DNA of 17,031 nt from Elusimicrobiota bacterium (GCA_016722575.1 JADKIY010000004.1:1-17031); one strand, 5' to 3'; positions 8,121-16,629 are shown, numbered from the stretch's first letter. Notes: generated from the sequence alone by a model not told the origin. Numbers and translations are program-made.

Positions 8121-8395
8121 AACGGCCCCAAAAAGAAAAACCGCCCGTCCCTCCCAAACGCCGAGTGGAGCTAGATGTCCTGCGGCTTCAAGGCCAGATT
8201 GAGGGATTAAAAGAACGGTTTGGCTACGCCGATTGGCGAAAGATTCTGATATTAGCGGTTGGGATTGAAGGCGCGGCAGACCGGCTGATTCGGGATTTGG
8301 TGGCGATGCACCTGGATGCCTGGGGAGATGGAGTGCCCGTCGAAAAAAAGCTAGAGGTCGACGAAATTCTTAAGATTGTTTTAAGGAGAATGTGA
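8117..8395 (+). CDS. Small 92-aa protein of unknown function
   Basis: Cytosolic-looking 92-aa protein, start overlapping the previous stop (ATGA), which argues for translational coupling. The N-terminus is rich in Lys and Pro (RPQKEKPPVPPKRR), followed by two predicted helices (VELDVLRLQGQIEGLKERFG and a second after AADRLIRDLVAM). No family recognised. A role as an adaptor or regulator of the neighbouring proteins is possible but is not shown by the sequence. Confidence 0.65.
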   Translation: MKRPQKEKPPVPPKRRVELDVLRLQGQIEGLKERFGYADWRKILILAVGIEGAADRLIRDLVAMHLDAWGDGVPVEKKLEVDEILKIVLRRM

Positions 8396-8401
8396 AAGCA
8401 A

Positions 8402-9094
8402 ATGGCAAAACTGAATGAAAAGGGAAATATTCTCGCAAACTGTGTTTATTGCGATGGGGCATTAACAACTTTCATTGTGGACAAAACGGGCGTCTCAATA
8501 ACGAAAGGGAGAAGGCCGAATTCACGCATGATTGAGTCTGATGTCGACATCCAACACCGGTTTTTTACTTGCAGTTCATGTGGATCGGGGGCAGTTGGTT
8601 CAATCAGAATGAAATTTGAAAGAGCGCAATACCCAGATGGGATCGAATCTCTGATTTATTTTTCACCAGAAACCATAGAGTTATATCCTATCCCCCGAAC
8701 CGTCCCAGATGAACTTGCCCGAGAATTTCGAGAAGCAGAAAGATGTTTGGGGAATGAGACGTATCGAGCTGCCGCAGCACTTTTCCGATCAGTATTGGAA
8801 AAAACACTAAAAGCGAATGGCTACAACGAAGGGGTTGGTCTCGGGAAGAAAATTGACCTTGCCGCCAACGATGGGCTGATTACCGAATCTAGGAAAAAGT
8901 TGGCGCAAGAAAACATTCGTGTTTTAGGAAATGATGTTCTTCACGATGAATGGCGGGAAATTAGTGAAAGTGAAGTCCAAGAATCACGAAAATACTGTCA
9001 AAGGATACTCGAAGATTTTTATAGCGATCGAGCAACCGTTGAACGTATCTTAAAGTCAAAGGATAGATCGCCCGGGGAAAATGTCAAAAAATGA
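8402..9094 (+). CDS. Zinc-ribbon and DUF4145-domain protein
   Basis: A 230-aa protein. Two CxxC pairs (CVYC near residue 14 and CSSC near 57) probably bind zinc. The C-terminal half, from about residue 95, matches the helical DUF4145 domain: FREAERCLGNETYRAAAALF, then RSVLEKTLKANGYN, then VLGNDVLHD, and a final helix with SRKYCQRILEDFY. DUF4145 is found in proteins associated with restriction and defence loci, but its biochemical role is not established to my knowledge. The gene starts six bases after the previous stop and overlaps the next by 14 bases. The base composition is clearly lower in GC than the surroundings. The ribosome site is weak (AGGAG about 14 bases upstream). Confidence 0.8.
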   Translation: MAKLNEKGNILANCVYCDGALTTFIVDKTGVSITKGRRPNSRMIESDVDIQHRFFTCSSCGSGAVGSIRMKFERAQYPDGIESLIYFSPETIELYPIPRTVPDELAREFREAERCLGNETYRAAAALFRSVLEKTLKANGYNEGVGLGKKIDLAANDGLITESRKKLAQENIRVLGNDVLHDEWREISESEVQESRKYCQRILEDFYSDRATVERILKSKDRSPGENVKK

Positions 9095-9902
9095 ACTATT
9101 GACGGAAAATAGTTACACAAAACTATTTTCCGATCTGCGGAAATTGTGGGAGGTGGGAAAGGCCCGGGCGCGGTCGGCGGTTAATTACCAGTTGTTGGCC
9201 ACCTACTGGGAAATAGGTGGGCGGATTGCCATGGAAAATCTGACGGCCAATGTTGGATATGAAAAGGCGGTCTTGGCTCGACTAGCCAAGGACATGCAGA
9301 CCGATGTGACCACCCTTTACCGTTGCATCCAGTTCCATGGCGTATACAAAGCTGTTCCCCGGAGTGATTTTTTAAGTTGGAGCCATTACCGCGTCCTCCT
9401 GGCAATTAAAGATTCGACCGAGCGGCGAAAATTCAGTGACCTTGCCGAAAAAAACCGTTGGACTCGGGATCAATTACTGGAAGCGGTGGAGTCCGCGGGA
9501 AAGGATGTCCCCACCGATGGGTCATCAAAGAAATTAAAGCGCCCAACAACGGTTGGCTATGTTTTTAAAGGGATTGTGCTTGATGTGGTTGACGGCGACA
9601 CATTGGTGCTCGATATTGATTGTGGTTTCGATATTAAGAAGAAGCAACGCATTCGGTTGTCAGGGATAAATTCACCGGAAATCAACACAACAGAAGGCCA
9701 AGACGCGGCGACATTTGTTCGAAATCAACTGGCCCAAGCCCCCTTTGTTGTAGTCCGGACCACAAAAGTTGACATCAACGGAAGATTCTTGGGAGATGTG
9801 TTCTATAGCTTTGACTCAAAGGCCAACATAGAAGAAGTGTATCGCGGGGGGCGCTATTTAAATCAGGAATTATTGAGCAGAGAAATGGGAGACCGAATGT
9901 GA
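9081..9902 (+). CDS. DUF1016-N / staphylococcal-nuclease-like fusion
   Basis: A 273-aa protein with two parts. Residues about 10-150 resemble the DUF1016 (YhcG) N-terminal region: KLWEVGKARARSAVNYQLLA, ATYWEIGGRIA, LSWSHYRVLLAIKD. That region is usually joined to a PD-(D/E)XK nuclease. From about residue 160 there is instead a staphylococcal-nuclease-like domain: VLDVVDGDTLVLDI, IRLSGINSPEIN, NGRFLGDVFY and LNQELLSRE. The Asp-Gly-Asp-Thr, both key Arg and the Glu of the PE motif are present; the usual Asp of GIDTPE is Asn here. Expected activity is metal-dependent nucleic-acid cleavage, cytosolic as no signal peptide is seen. It overlaps its upstream neighbour by 14 bases, and a GTG ORF overlaps its stop. 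DUF1016 proteins occur in defence islands, so a role against foreign DNA is possible. Confidence 0.85.
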   Translation: MSKNELLTENSYTKLFSDLRKLWEVGKARARSAVNYQLLATYWEIGGRIAMENLTANVGYEKAVLARLAKDMQTDVTTLYRCIQFHGVYKAVPRSDFLSWSHYRVLLAIKDSTERRKFSDLAEKNRWTRDQLLEAVESAGKDVPTDGSSKKLKRPTTVGYVFKGIVLDVVDGDTLVLDIDCGFDIKKKQRIRLSGINSPEINTTEGQDAATFVRNQLAQAPFVVVRTTKVDINGRFLGDVFYSFDSKANIEEVYRGGRYLNQELLSREMGDRM

Positions 9903-10066
9903 AACAGCAGGAAATAGAGAAAAAGATTGAGCAGGGGAATGCCGGGGAAAAGGCAATGTATCATTGGTTGAATGGAGCCGGTTTATCCAACTTATACGTG
10001 AACCAAGACCCCGATACATACGCTAGCCTTTTCAAGAAGGATGTTAAAAGGCCCGCCCTTTTTTGA
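9899..10066 (+). pseudogene. Truncated fifth gene of the accessory operon (possible nuclease N-terminus)
   Basis: A GTG at 9899 overlaps the previous TGA and opens a 55-codon frame: KQQEIEKKIEQGNAGEKAMY, then HWLNGAGLSNLYVNQDPDTY, then LFKKDVKRPALF and a stop at 10064-10066. The spacing of NAGEKAMYHWL, VNQDP and KRP resembles the start of larger nuclease-like proteins in which the motif continues KRPDFL. Past this point neither frame gives a recognisable continuation and base composition changes, so the gene seems cut off by a rearrangement or a frameshift in the CTTTTTT run. The family assignment is from memory and weak. Confidence 0.5.
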
Positions 10067-10136
10067 CTACAAGCGGCGCGTCAAGATCAAGGCCCCCACT
10101 TGCAGGGGCGTCTCGCGTGTGTTAGGCTCAGGGAAG

Positions 10137-10388
10137 ATGAGAAAGTGGATTTTTCTGTTCATGCTTTTAGGTTTTGGCAATGATATGGCCTTGAACAGCG
10201 CGGCGGCGGACTGCCACGGCGCTGTTCCCGTCTGCCATACTTGCACGTGCGTCCATCTCGTCAACAACCCGGATTCCAGGCTTCACCAAGTCATCCCGTC
10301 CACTCCGCACGTCGTCCGCGTGGACGCGGACTTGCTGGACTTCCTGTCCGACAAGTCCATTTTTCACCCCCCTAAAGTCTCCTCTTAA
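10137..10388 (+). CDS. Small secreted Cys/His protein upstream of the efflux operon
   Basis: An 83-aa protein starting with a signal peptide (MRKWIFLFMLLGFG) likely cut after SAAA. The mature part has five close residues suited to metal binding (CHGAVPVCHTCTCVH: four Cys and two His). I do not know a family for it. Its position just ahead of the outer-membrane factor of a metal pump suggests a periplasmic metal-binding or sensing role; that is inferred from location. The next gene starts 82 bases later. Possible frames extending further upstream are considered noise. Confidence 0.6.
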   Translation: MRKWIFLFMLLGFGNDMALNSAAADCHGAVPVCHTCTCVHLVNNPDSRLHQVIPSTPHVVRVDADLLDFLSDKSIFHPPKVSS

Positions 10389-10469
10389 CCCGCTTCATCT
10401 CCACCAATAATATCCCCTGTCCGGCCACCCCCGAGGGCCAGACGGCATTCTGAATCCATAAAGGAACCC

Positions 10470-11699
10470 ATGAAAAATTTATTCGTCGGGCTTCTGCCCT
10501 TGTTCATATTCCAGGTCGTCCGCGCGGACGAGCCCTCGTGTCCGTCCTTCGCCTCACCCCAGGACGTCCTGGCGTGCGTCCAGAAAAACCACCCGGACGT
10601 TCTCCGCGCCGAGGCCGAGGCCGCCAACCTCGATGCTTTCGATGCCTTCGCCCGCCAGCGTCCCAACCCCGAGCTCGACGCGGAGGCCGTGTCCAACAGT
10701 GAAGAGGATGAGGCCGCCCTTTCCGCCGAAGCCGCTTACCTCCATACCTTCGAAATGGGCGGAAAACGCCGACATCGTCTGGATCGCGCCAGGGCGCAAA
10801 AAGAAGCGGTGATCGCGCGGGTGCAGAAGACGCGGGAGGAGGTGACCCTTTCCGCCGTCCTCAACCTCTATCGTCTCAGGCATCTCCAGGACGAGCTCCA
10901 CGCCGTGGAGGAGGCCCAGAACACCTTCGGCACCATCATCGGCCAATACAAAAACCGCCGCCAGCTCTCGCCCGAACAGCAAGTTTCGCTCAACGTCTTC
11001 CTCCTTGCGCAGAGCGACTACACCCTGCGCAAATCCCGGCTCCTGCAGGAGCAGCGGGCCTTGAAGCGGTATTTCGATCTCGCCACCGGCGCCGACTTCC
11101 CCACGATCCTCAAGGCCCTCCCCGAGCCCAAGACCACATGGCCCGGTCTTACCGCCGCACCGACGATTGCCGGGGCGCTCCGCAAGGAGGCTCAGGCCGA
11201 CCTCGCCCTCGCCCAAGCTGAATTGGCCCTGGCCGACAGCGACGCCCGGCCCGATCTCAAGCTCGGTCCCAAGGTGGGGATGGAATCCGGACGCGGCCGG
11301 AAGAATCGGTCCTTGGGCGGCGCGCTCTCCCTGGACCTTCCTCTTTATCAACAGAACCAGGGTGCCCGCGCCTTGGCGCGCACCGAGGCCCGTCGCGCCG
11401 AAGTCAACCTGGCCCAACGCGATCGCGAACTCTCCACGCAATGGCAAACCTGGTTTGAGATCTATCAAGACGCCGTCGCCTCCCTGCGTGGCATGCCCAC
11501 GCTGGAGCAGATGGAGAAGAAGCACCAGGGCATGGAGAGCCTTTTCGAGCGGGGCCTCGTCCAAAGCGCCCTCGTCATCGAGGCCCACCGCCAAATGACC
11601 GACTTCGCCGAAAGCCTCAACGCTCAGGAGCTCCGCGCCCTGGAAGCTCTCTGGTCCATCTACGTTTTGGAAGGCAGTGCCCTTCAGGAGGGACTATGA
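10470..11699 (+). CDS. Outer membrane efflux protein, TolC/CzcC family
   Basis: A 409-aa outer-membrane channel for a tripartite efflux pump. A signal peptide (LLPLFIFQVVRA) is followed by a Cys at position 23 or so. The typical two-fold repeat of long helices is visible: HPDVLRAEAEAANLDAF and ARQRPNPELDAEAV in the first half, QADLALAQAELALADSDARP and GPKVGMESGRGRKN in the second. The GGALSLDLPLYQQNQG strand motif is characteristic of CzcC-like members. AAAGGAA lies six bases before the ATG. It overlaps the next gene by four bases (ATGA). It exports metal together with the downstream adaptor and RND pump. The frame is intact. Confidence 0.9.
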   Translation: MKNLFVGLLPLFIFQVVRADEPSCPSFASPQDVLACVQKNHPDVLRAEAEAANLDAFDAFARQRPNPELDAEAVSNSEEDEAALSAEAAYLHTFEMGGKRRHRLDRARAQKEAVIARVQKTREEVTLSAVLNLYRLRHLQDELHAVEEAQNTFGTIIGQYKNRRQLSPEQQVSLNVFLLAQSDYTLRKSRLLQEQRALKRYFDLATGADFPTILKALPEPKTTWPGLTAAPTIAGALRKEAQADLALAQAELALADSDARPDLKLGPKVGMESGRGRKNRSLGGALSLDLPLYQQNQGARALARTEARRAEVNLAQRDRELSTQWQTWFEIYQDAVASLRGMPTLEQMEKKHQGMESLFERGLVQSALVIEAHRQMTDFAESLNAQELRALEALWSIYVLEGSALQEGL

Positions 11700-12253
11700 A
11701 ACTCTTTCTTTTGATCCTTTGCCTCGCTTTGCCTCTCGGAATTCGGGCCGAGAAACTCCCCCCCGTTCTTCAGGAATCCCCTGCGGAAGAGAGCCACAAG
11801 GACCATGAGAACGGGGGTGAGGGCCGGCATGAGGAGGGCGAAGAACACGACGACCAACGGAAAGAAGGCCACGAAGAGGGGGAAGAGGAAGCCTCTTCCG
11901 GCGTTGGCCCCGGCAACGCCGTGACGGCCACCGACGCCGAGAAAGGCCTTCAACTCGCCGATGAAGCCGTCAAGACCTTGGAGATCAAGACCCAAGCCGC
12001 GCCCGAGGAGTTTACGCTCCCCAAATCGGCCATTGTCACTTTTAAGGACGAGACCGGTGTCTATCGTCTGCGGGATGGTTGGTACAAGTTGATTGAGGGC
12101 GAGGCGCGACCGCAGGGCGTTCTTGTCCGATTCATCCCGCAACGGAAGAAGGACCTCCGCCCCGGCGACACAATCGTCGTTGAGGGCGCTCCGCTCCTCC
12201 GCGTTGCCGAGCTAGACGCTTTTTCTACCGGCGAAGCCGGGCACGGCCACTAG
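11696..12253 (+). CDS. Short His/Glu-rich periplasmic adaptor-like protein (CzcB-related C-terminal part)
   Basis: At 185 aa it sits where a periplasmic adaptor of about 400 aa is expected. It has a signal peptide (LFLLILCLALPLGIRA), then an acidic, His-rich linker (SHKDHENGGEGRHEEGEEHD and more) that probably binds metal, then a segment resembling only the last domains of CzcB-type adaptors (FTLPKSAIVTFKDETGVYRL and RPGDTIVVEGAPLLRVAELD). It ends GHGH. The alpha hairpin and lipoyl/barrel-sandwich half is absent, and there is no room for it upstream because the previous gene overlaps by four bases. It could be a minimal adaptor, a metal chaperone to the pump, or a family variant. The frame is intact. 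Confidence 0.75.
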   Translation: MKLFLLILCLALPLGIRAEKLPPVLQESPAEESHKDHENGGEGRHEEGEEHDDQRKEGHEEGEEEASSGVGPGNAVTATDAEKGLQLADEAVKTLEIKTQAAPEEFTLPKSAIVTFKDETGVYRLRDGWYKLIEGEARPQGVLVRFIPQRKKDLRPGDTIVVEGAPLLRVAELDAFSTGEAGHGH

Positions 12254-12270
12254 ATTTTTAGGAGACCCTC

Positions 12271-15200
12271 ATGATCGAAAAACTCGTCAGATTTTCCGTC
12301 AATAACCGGGGCCTTGTCTTTGCTTTGGCCCTCATCCTCGCGGGCCTGGGGTGGACCAGCTTCCAAGCTCTGCCCATCGACGCCGTGCCCGATATTACCA
12401 ACAATCAGGTCCAGGTCAACACCGCCGTCGAGGGCCTCACCCCCGAGGAGATCGAGCGCTATATCACGGTTCCCATCGAGAACGGCATGGGCGGCCTGGC
12501 GGACCTCGTTCAGACCCGCTCCATCTCCCGGTTCGGCCTCTCCCAAGTCACGCTGGTCTTCGAGGACTGGGTGGATATTTACCGTGCACGCCAGATGGTT
12601 TCGGAACGCCTCCAAGGCGTTGTCCCCGAACTCCCGGAAGGCATCCAGCCGGGCCTTGGCCCCGTCACCACGGGTCTGGGCGAGGTGTACTTCTACACCC
12701 TTCAGGCCTCCACGCCCGCCGTTGGCGCCGCCCGTGTCGCTCAGCTCATGGAACTCAAGAGCGTCCAAGACTGGTACGTGAAACCCCGTCTCCTCACGGT
12801 GCCCGGTGTTGCCGAGGTCAACAGCATCGGCGGTTTCGAGAAACAGTTTCACGTCCAACCCAACATCCGCCAAATGGCGCAATACGGCCTCCACTTCAAC
12901 GACCTCATCGGGGCCCTGGAGAACACAAACCGCAACGTGGGCGGCGGTTACATCCAGCAGACGGGTGAGCAGTTCCTCGTCCAAGCCACCGGCCTCCTTA
13001 AGGACGCGGAAGACATTCGCCATGCACCCATCAAGTCTCTGGAGTCCCTCAAGACGATCCGCATCGGCGATGTGGCCCAGGTCCAACTGGCCACGGAACT
13101 CCGCACCGAGCCGCGCTCGTGAACGGCCGGGAGGATATCGTCGGCACGGCGCTCATGCGCCTGGGCGAGAACAGTCGCGTCGTCGCCCACCGCGTGGCGC
13201 AAAAAGTGGCGGAGATAAAGAAGGGCCTCCCCGAAGGGGTCGTCCTTAATGTCCTCTACGACCGCTCTGTCCTGGTGGACGCGACCCTGGGAACCGTCGA
13301 GCACAATCTCGTCACCGGCGCCCTGCTGGTCATCGTCATCTTGGTCCTCCTCCTGGGCAATCTTCGGGCCGCGCTCATCACCGCCGTCACCATCCCGCTT
13401 ACGCTTCTCATCACCTTCATCGTGATGAATCGCATGGGAATGTCCGGCAATCTCATGAGCCTGGGCGCCCTGGACTTTGGCATTATCGTGGACGGCGTGG
13501 TGATCGTCATAGACAACTGCGTCCGGCGGGTCCACCAACGCAGCATGGAACTACACCGTGCGCTCAAAAAGGAAGAGCTGGCCCGCACCATCGAGGAGGC
13601 CACGCTCGAAATCCGGCAGTCCGCGGGGTTCGGCCAACTGGTCATCGTGGTCGTTTTCCTGCCCATCTTCGCCTTCACCGGCGTGGAGGGCAAGATGTTC
13701 GTCCCGATGGTGGGGACCTTCTGCATCGCTCTCTTGGCCGCCTTCGTCCTCTCCTTCACCATCGCCCCGGCCCTCGCGAGCCTCTTCCTCAAAGGGGACG
13801 TGGGGGAGAAAGAGCCATGGCTCATGCTCAAGATCAGGCGCGCTTATGAGCCGACGCTTAAATTATTCCTCAAGCATCGTCCCTGGGTTCTGGCCTTGGG
13901 GGCCTTTTCCATCCTCCTCGGTGGATTTCTTTTCACGCGTCTGGGCGGCGAGTTCCTTCCTCAATTGGACGAAGGGTCCCTCGCCATCCAATTCGTTCGC
14001 CCCGGCACCATCAGCATAGACCAATCCGTGGCCCTCCAGGAGAAGACCGAAGCCGTCATCCGGGAGTTCCCCCAGGTCAGTCACGTTTTCAGCCGCATCG
14101 GCACCGCTGAGGTCGCCACCGACCCCATGGGCGTGAACCTCTCGGACACCTTCATCCTCCTCAAGGACAAGGACGGCTGGGAACCCATCGACGGTCGGAA
14201 GCCCTCGAAGGCAGACCTCTCGGACGCGCTCGTCGAACGGCTCCGGCGAAAAGTGCCGGGCCAGCGTATGCTCCTCACCCAGCCCATCCAGATGCGCTTC
14301 AACGAGCTTTGGAGGGAACCCGCGCGGACATCTCCGTCAAAATCTTCGGCGACGACATGGACCTCCTGTCGGACCTCTCCGGGAAGATCAAGTCCGTCAT
14401 AGATAAGAGCCCGGTGCCGGCGACGTGGAGCTGGAGATCCGGGGGCAAGTCGCCGCTCTTGCATGTCGAACCCAACTCGAGCCGCCCCATTCCCTGGCGT
14501 CTCCAACCGCGAGGTGCTGGAGACGGTCGGCACCGCCGTCGGCGGCCAGGAAGTCGGCGTCATCTACGAGGGGATGAAACGCTTCCCCATTGTCGTACGG
14601 CTGAACGAAAGGACTGCTCCGACTTGGACGCCCTAAAGACCCTCCCCGTCGGCATCTCCGCCAACTCCACCGTCCCCCTGGCCGAGGCGGCGAGCCTCCG
14701 CTTCACGGACACCTTCGGCGCCTATTCCCGGGAGATGGGCAAGCGCCGGGTCGCCATCCTCGTCAACCCGCGCGGCCGGGACACGGAGGGCTTCGTGGCC
14801 GAAGCCCGGAGGAAAGTTGATGAAGCCGTCAAAATACCGTCGGGCTATTTCATCGAGTGGGGCGGCAACTTCAAGAATCTCCAGCAGGCCAAGTCCCGCT
14901 TGGCGGTCTTGACGCCCCTCGTCCTGGTTCTGGTGCTCGGCATGATGTACATCGCCTTCCGCAACGTCTACGAGACCTTCTTATCTTCTCCTGCGTACCT
15001 TTACGCTGGTAGGGGGGCGTCCTGGGCCTCATGCTGAACGGCCTGCCCTTCAGTATCTCCGCCGCGGTGGTTCGTGACGCTTTCCGGCATTGCCGCATTG
15101 AACGGGGTGGTCCTCATCAACTGCTTCAACGACCTCCACCGTGAGGGCGTCAAGGGTCAAGACTCATTCACCAGGGCACGGACTTTGAGAATTCGTCCCG

Positions 15201-15403
15201 TCCTCATGACGGCCCTGGTTGAAATCTTCGGGTTCTTGCCCATGATGCTCTCTTCCGGCGTCGGCTCCGAAGTCCAGCGTCCCCTAGCTTCCGTTGTCAT
15301 TGGCGGCGTCGTGTCTTCAACGCTCCTGACGCTGGTGGTCCTTCCGGTTCTAGTGTCCCTGCTCGAGAAGAAAATCTGGAGCGAAAAAGAGGTGGAACTA
15401 TGA
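12271..15403 (+). pseudogene. czcA: CzcA-type heavy-metal RND efflux pump, multiply frameshifted
   Basis: An inner-membrane proton-driven pump of about 1040 aa for divalent metal. The N-terminus LPIDAVPDITNNQVQVNT and the LGPVTTGLGEVYFYTL segment are CzcA/CusA hallmarks. The proton-relay helix reads DFGIIVDGVVIVIDN; the first two Asp match the HME1 (Co/Zn/Cd) motif and the usual Glu is Asp here. Later parts (GGEFLPQLDEGSL, LPMMLSSGVGSEVQRPLASV) lie in other frames. Single missing bases explain the breaks near 13107 (ELRT/GAAL) and 14308, with further breaks around 14420, 14470, 14620 and 14990-15070. TAGGAG lies upstream of the ATG at 12271, and the stop overlaps the PII-like gene. The pattern suggests consensus errors more than decay. 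The metal is inferred only. Confidence 0.88.
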
Positions 15404-15725
15404 AAGAGATTAAGGCTGTTATCAAACCCCACAAGGCGGAAGAAGTGCTCCGAGACCTTCACGCCATTTCCAACCTCCCTGGCTGTACTGTTCCAGGTCA
15501 AAGGCTACGGGCGTAGCCCCAAAAGCCCCAACGACGATGTATTGGAGTCGGACGAATGGACCATGCTTGAGCTTGTCGTTTCTCTGACCGAATGGTGAAA
15601 CCGAGCTCAAGACCATCCAATCCCGCGCCCATACCGGGAACAAGGGGGACGGCAAGATCTTCGTGATCGAGGCCGTGGACGCCCTTGCCATCCGCACGGG
15701 CAAACGTGGAGATGAGGCCATCTAA
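15400..15725 (+). pseudogene. PII-like regulatory protein (PII-NG type), frameshifted
   Basis: The start overlaps the RND stop (ATGA). It begins KEIKAVIKPHKAEEVLRDLH, then FQVKGYGRSPKS in the next frame, and ends with KTIQSRAHTGNKGDGKIFVI and RTGKRGDEAI in the third. These are the beta-alpha-beta units and the GxGxIF-type signature of PII signalling proteins. Two single-base losses (near 15490 and near 15598) account for the frames. PII proteins encoded beside RND metal pumps (the PII-NG group) are known and may link metal efflux to cell state by binding nucleotides or the pump. About 108 residues when reconstructed, normal for PII. Confidence 0.85.
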
Positions 15726-15727
15726 AG

Positions 15728-16022
15728 ATGGACCGCTTGAAACGGGTCTGGGTCGGCGTCACGCACGCCCTTAAAATCCTGGCCGACTCCACGCTTCGCA
15801 GGGAAACACGAGAGCAGTTTCGAGCGGATGTAGCGGGAGTGGTGGATACTCTCCCGACGCCGCCGCGCGCAAGCCTGGATTCGTGCTCACAGGAAGGACT
15901 CCGCCGCCTCCAGGGCAAGGAGCCCACGCCCCGCTCGTCCGGCCGGAGCCCAAGATCGGCCGCAACGACTCCTACTTGCGGCAGCGGGAAGAAATATAAA
16001 AGTGCTGCGAGACTCCTCATGA
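15728..16022 (+). pseudogene. Small protein with C-terminal SEC-C zinc motif, frameshifted
   Basis: It starts two bases after the PII-like gene. The N-terminus (MDRLKRVWVGVTHALKILAD) is not recognised. Near the 3' end, two frames together give KIGRNDSY and CGSGKKYK, then CC: the SEC-C zinc-binding motif (normally KIGRNDPCPCGSGKKYKKCC). This requires at least two lost bases, around 15985 and 16000. SEC-C motifs occur at the end of SecA, where they bind zinc and help contact partners, and in many small proteins of unknown role. The reading frame then probably ends by overlap with the CDF start (ATGA at 16019-16022). In the metal operon it may deliver or sense metal; this is inferred. Confidence 0.65.
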
Positions 16023-16629
16023 GTTCATGCCACGACCACGACTGCCCTTCATCGCCCCTGCGGGAAGATCACATCCGCGTCCTTAAGATCGTCCTCGCCG
16101 TCAACCTCGCCATGCTCATCGAGGCCGCGGGCGGCCTGTTTTTCCGTTCCGTGGCGCTCCTGGTGACCTATGGACATGCTTGAAGACGCGCTGGTTTATG
16201 CCGTCAGCCTGGTACGTCATGGACCGAAGTTCCCGATGGAAGGCTGGGGCGGCCCTGGGGAAAGGGACTCGTCATGCTGCTCCTGAATCGGGCGTCCTGG
16301 GACAAACGGTTCACCATGCCTTCTCAGGTGTCGTCCCGTTCGCCGGGGCATGGTGCCGTGGCGTCGCCGCCTTGGCTGCCAACGCTCTCTGTCTCCTCCT
16401 GCTTTACAAACACAAAGACGACGATAGGGAACATGCGCTCTACTTGGCTCTGCCCCGCAACGACGTGCTTGCCAACCTGGGCGTCACGCTCCGCTCGCCG
16501 CCCCGGTTCTCTGGCTCGGTGCCTCCGGCCGGACATCGCCAACGGGGCGTCATCGCCGCCATGATCCTGATCTCCTCCATCGGCATCTTGAGGGAAGCCC
16601 TCCACGAGTTGGAAGGAAAGCAGGCCTGA
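16019..16629 (+). pseudogene. CDF-family divalent metal transporter, frameshifted
   Basis: An inner-membrane cation diffusion facilitator that exports divalent metal by proton exchange. The start MSSCHDHDC is a short His/Cys metal-binding tail, followed by HIRVLKIVLAVNLAMLIEAA (TM1). In the other frames one reads DMLEDALVYAVSL (TM2 with metal-site Asp residues), NALCLLLLYKHKDDD, RNDVLANLGVTL (TM5 site) and AAMILISSIGILREALHELE. At least four base losses are needed (near 16170, 16215, 16350, 16430-16520). At about 205 residues it lacks the usual cytoplasmic C-terminal domain. The first stretch is in the same frame as the ORF starting at 15728, which could give the false impression of a fusion. 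Confidence 0.8.

Noticed and set aside
10880..10900. GAGCTCCAC resembling the tRNA acceptor end, a possible downstream attachment site.
   Set aside because: It lies within the outer-membrane factor gene, in a helix-coding part, and matches only a few bases.
10554..11594. A 346-codon open frame on the minus strand.
   Set aside because: It is the antisense shadow of the outer-membrane factor gene, which has clear family motifs and a signal peptide.
12250..13086. A 278-codon open frame on the minus strand.
   Set aside because: Antisense shadow of the CzcA N-terminus.
15728..16183. A single 151-codon ORF that would fuse the SEC-C protein to the CDF N-terminus.
   Set aside because: The join results from frameshifts. 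The SEC-C motif lies in other frames and an ATGA start for the CDF occurs at 16019.
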